Shown here: piece by piece, positions 7,323 to 7,918 of the stretch
Position numbering within the stretch: the stretch's first letter is position 1
How the letters are laid out: each line of letters starts with the position of its first letter
Assembly (NCBI GenBank): GCA_024643945.1
Contig: JAHELX010000267.1
Location: 1-7,918, forward strand
Source of the DNA: Anaerolineales bacterium
GTDB lineage: Bacteria; Chloroflexota; Anaerolineae; 4572-78; NAK82
Length of the DNA stretch: 7,918 nucleotides
Direction: 5' to 3'
Notes under the pieces: generated by a model
What the model was told of the DNA's origin: nothing
The model's input: only the letters and a program-made list of their open reading frames with translations
Database searches by the model: none
Made by a program: the position numbers and the translations under genes

Positions 7323-7913
7323 TTATCGCGGTTGGGTGATGGTGATATAGCGTATGCAAGTGTCAACGCCCTGATAAGCCGGATCTATGATTTCATAGAG
7401 TATAGTGATGACATCCGTACCAGGCTGGACAAGCGGGGAGAGCGCAGAAAGATCGAAATTCGGGGTATCGAACATAGCATACGGTCCAGCAGTCACGCTG
7501 GCAACACCCTCGTACACAAAAGGACTGGGTTGGCCCTGTACCGTGATTGTTCTCCTAACCTGTATTGGTTCGTTAGGCTCGATTTCTGCATAAGTCGCGA
7601 TTGTGGAGTCTGGATAGATCTCCACTACCCCTGGTTCTGCGTTAGATGCGTAGCAGGAGACGACCCTTGCCGGCTGTGGCTCCTCTGTGGGTTGTTCTGT
7701 GGGTTGTTCTGTGGGTTGTGGTCCTGGCGAGACCTGTGCGTGGGCCGGTAACACGCCTGCCTCAATCACCGGCTTCGCCCATTTACCCGGCAGCAAAGAG
7801 GCGGCAGCGGCGGCCCCGCCTGTCGCGGCCAGGGCTTTCAATAACTGGCGGCGACCTAGAGTCTCCTCTGTGGCTTCTTCCTGCGGCGCGGCATCGTTCG
7901 TTGGCTCTTCCAT
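7323..7913 (-). CDS. Tat-signal exported protein with TEQP linker and beta-rich domain
   Basis: The 196-aa product starts with an acidic cytoplasmic stretch, then GRRQLLK (twin arginines R21/R22) and an Ala-rich hydrophobic segment (28-41). The region ends in PAHA-Q, which suggests cleavage after A59. This matches a Tat (twin-arginine) signal and predicts export of a folded protein. A Pro/Thr/Glu linker with PTEQ repeats (67-81) separates the signal from a C-terminal domain (about 83-196). That domain looks like a beta sandwich and has only two cysteines, C87 and C186, near its two ends; they could form a disulfide. I do not recognise the domain and assign no function. ATG at 7913 is five bases from the window edge, so no ribosome binding site can be seen and a start further upstream is possible. 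The TAA stop lies at 7323-7325. Confidence 0.8.
   Translation of the reverse strand: MEEPTNDAAPQEEATEETLGRRQLLKALAATGGAAAAASLLPGKWAKPVIEAGVLPAHAQVSPGPQPTEQPTEQPTEEPQPARVVSCYASNAEPGVVEIYPDSTIATYAEIEPNEPIQVRRTITVQGQPSPFVYEGVASVTAGPYAMFDTPNFDLSALSPLVQPGTDVITILYEIIDPAYQGVDTCIRYITITQPR
7685..7719. repeat. 12-bp tandem repeat coding the PTEQ linker
   Basis: The unit CTGTGGGTTGTT occurs at 7685-7696 and 7697-7708 and, lacking its last base, at 7709-7719. A diverged unit precedes it. On the coding (minus) strand it gives PTEQ PTEQ. It is an in-frame repeat in a linker, so copy-number change would vary linker length without breaking the frame. Confidence 0.85.
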
Positions 7914-7918
7914 TGTGT

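Noticed and set aside
7250..7366. 39-residue N-terminal extension of the Uma2 gene
   Set aside because: It overlaps the end of the Tat protein gene on the same strand and has no conserved content; GGAGAGGG supports the ATG at 7249.

Overview
The window reads as ordinary chromosome from a fairly GC-rich bacterium. I infer a member of the Chloroflexota (Anaerolineae-like). The grounds are a stand-alone CarD/CdnL, a DUF6398-like tail, a Uma2-type gene, a Tat leader with a KWAKPVIEAGVLPAHAQ-type end, and short-period inverted repeats in the intergenic spaces. No rRNA or other taxonomic marker is present, so this assignment is an inference.

Layout. Bases 1-206 hold the 3' end of a plus-strand gene (DUF6398-like). 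A promoter with perfect -35 and -10 hexamers and a 21-bp palindrome at its start point then drives carD (363-866). The next 600 bp (867-1468) contain an inverted-repeat element, a small cysteine-rich gene with a very strong ribosome binding site (1128-1292, 54 aa) and a second degenerate inverted repeat. An enolase-superfamily gene, probably a dipeptide epimerase, follows at 1469-2533. folD (2793-3677) has its own promoter, a leader containing a heptamer-repeat hairpin, and a strong terminator. clpB (3937-6582) has a comparable repeat hairpin in its leader that ends exactly at the Shine-Dalgarno. A 15-bp-stem terminator at 6587-6619 separates clpB from two minus-strand genes: a Uma2-family nuclease-like protein (6665-7249) and, upstream of it on the same strand, a Tat-signal exported protein (7323-7913).

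How they fit together. Most of the genes are housekeeping: transcription initiation (CarD), one-carbon metabolism (FolD), protein disaggregation (ClpB) and probably peptidoglycan-peptide recycling (epimerase). Each looks like its own transcription unit, so no single pathway links them. The parts least explained by known biology are the 54-aa protein ending in CCGNYGEPGC and the family of short-period palindromic repeats. The latter recur in the intergenic spaces and lie inside the probable leaders of folD and clpB.
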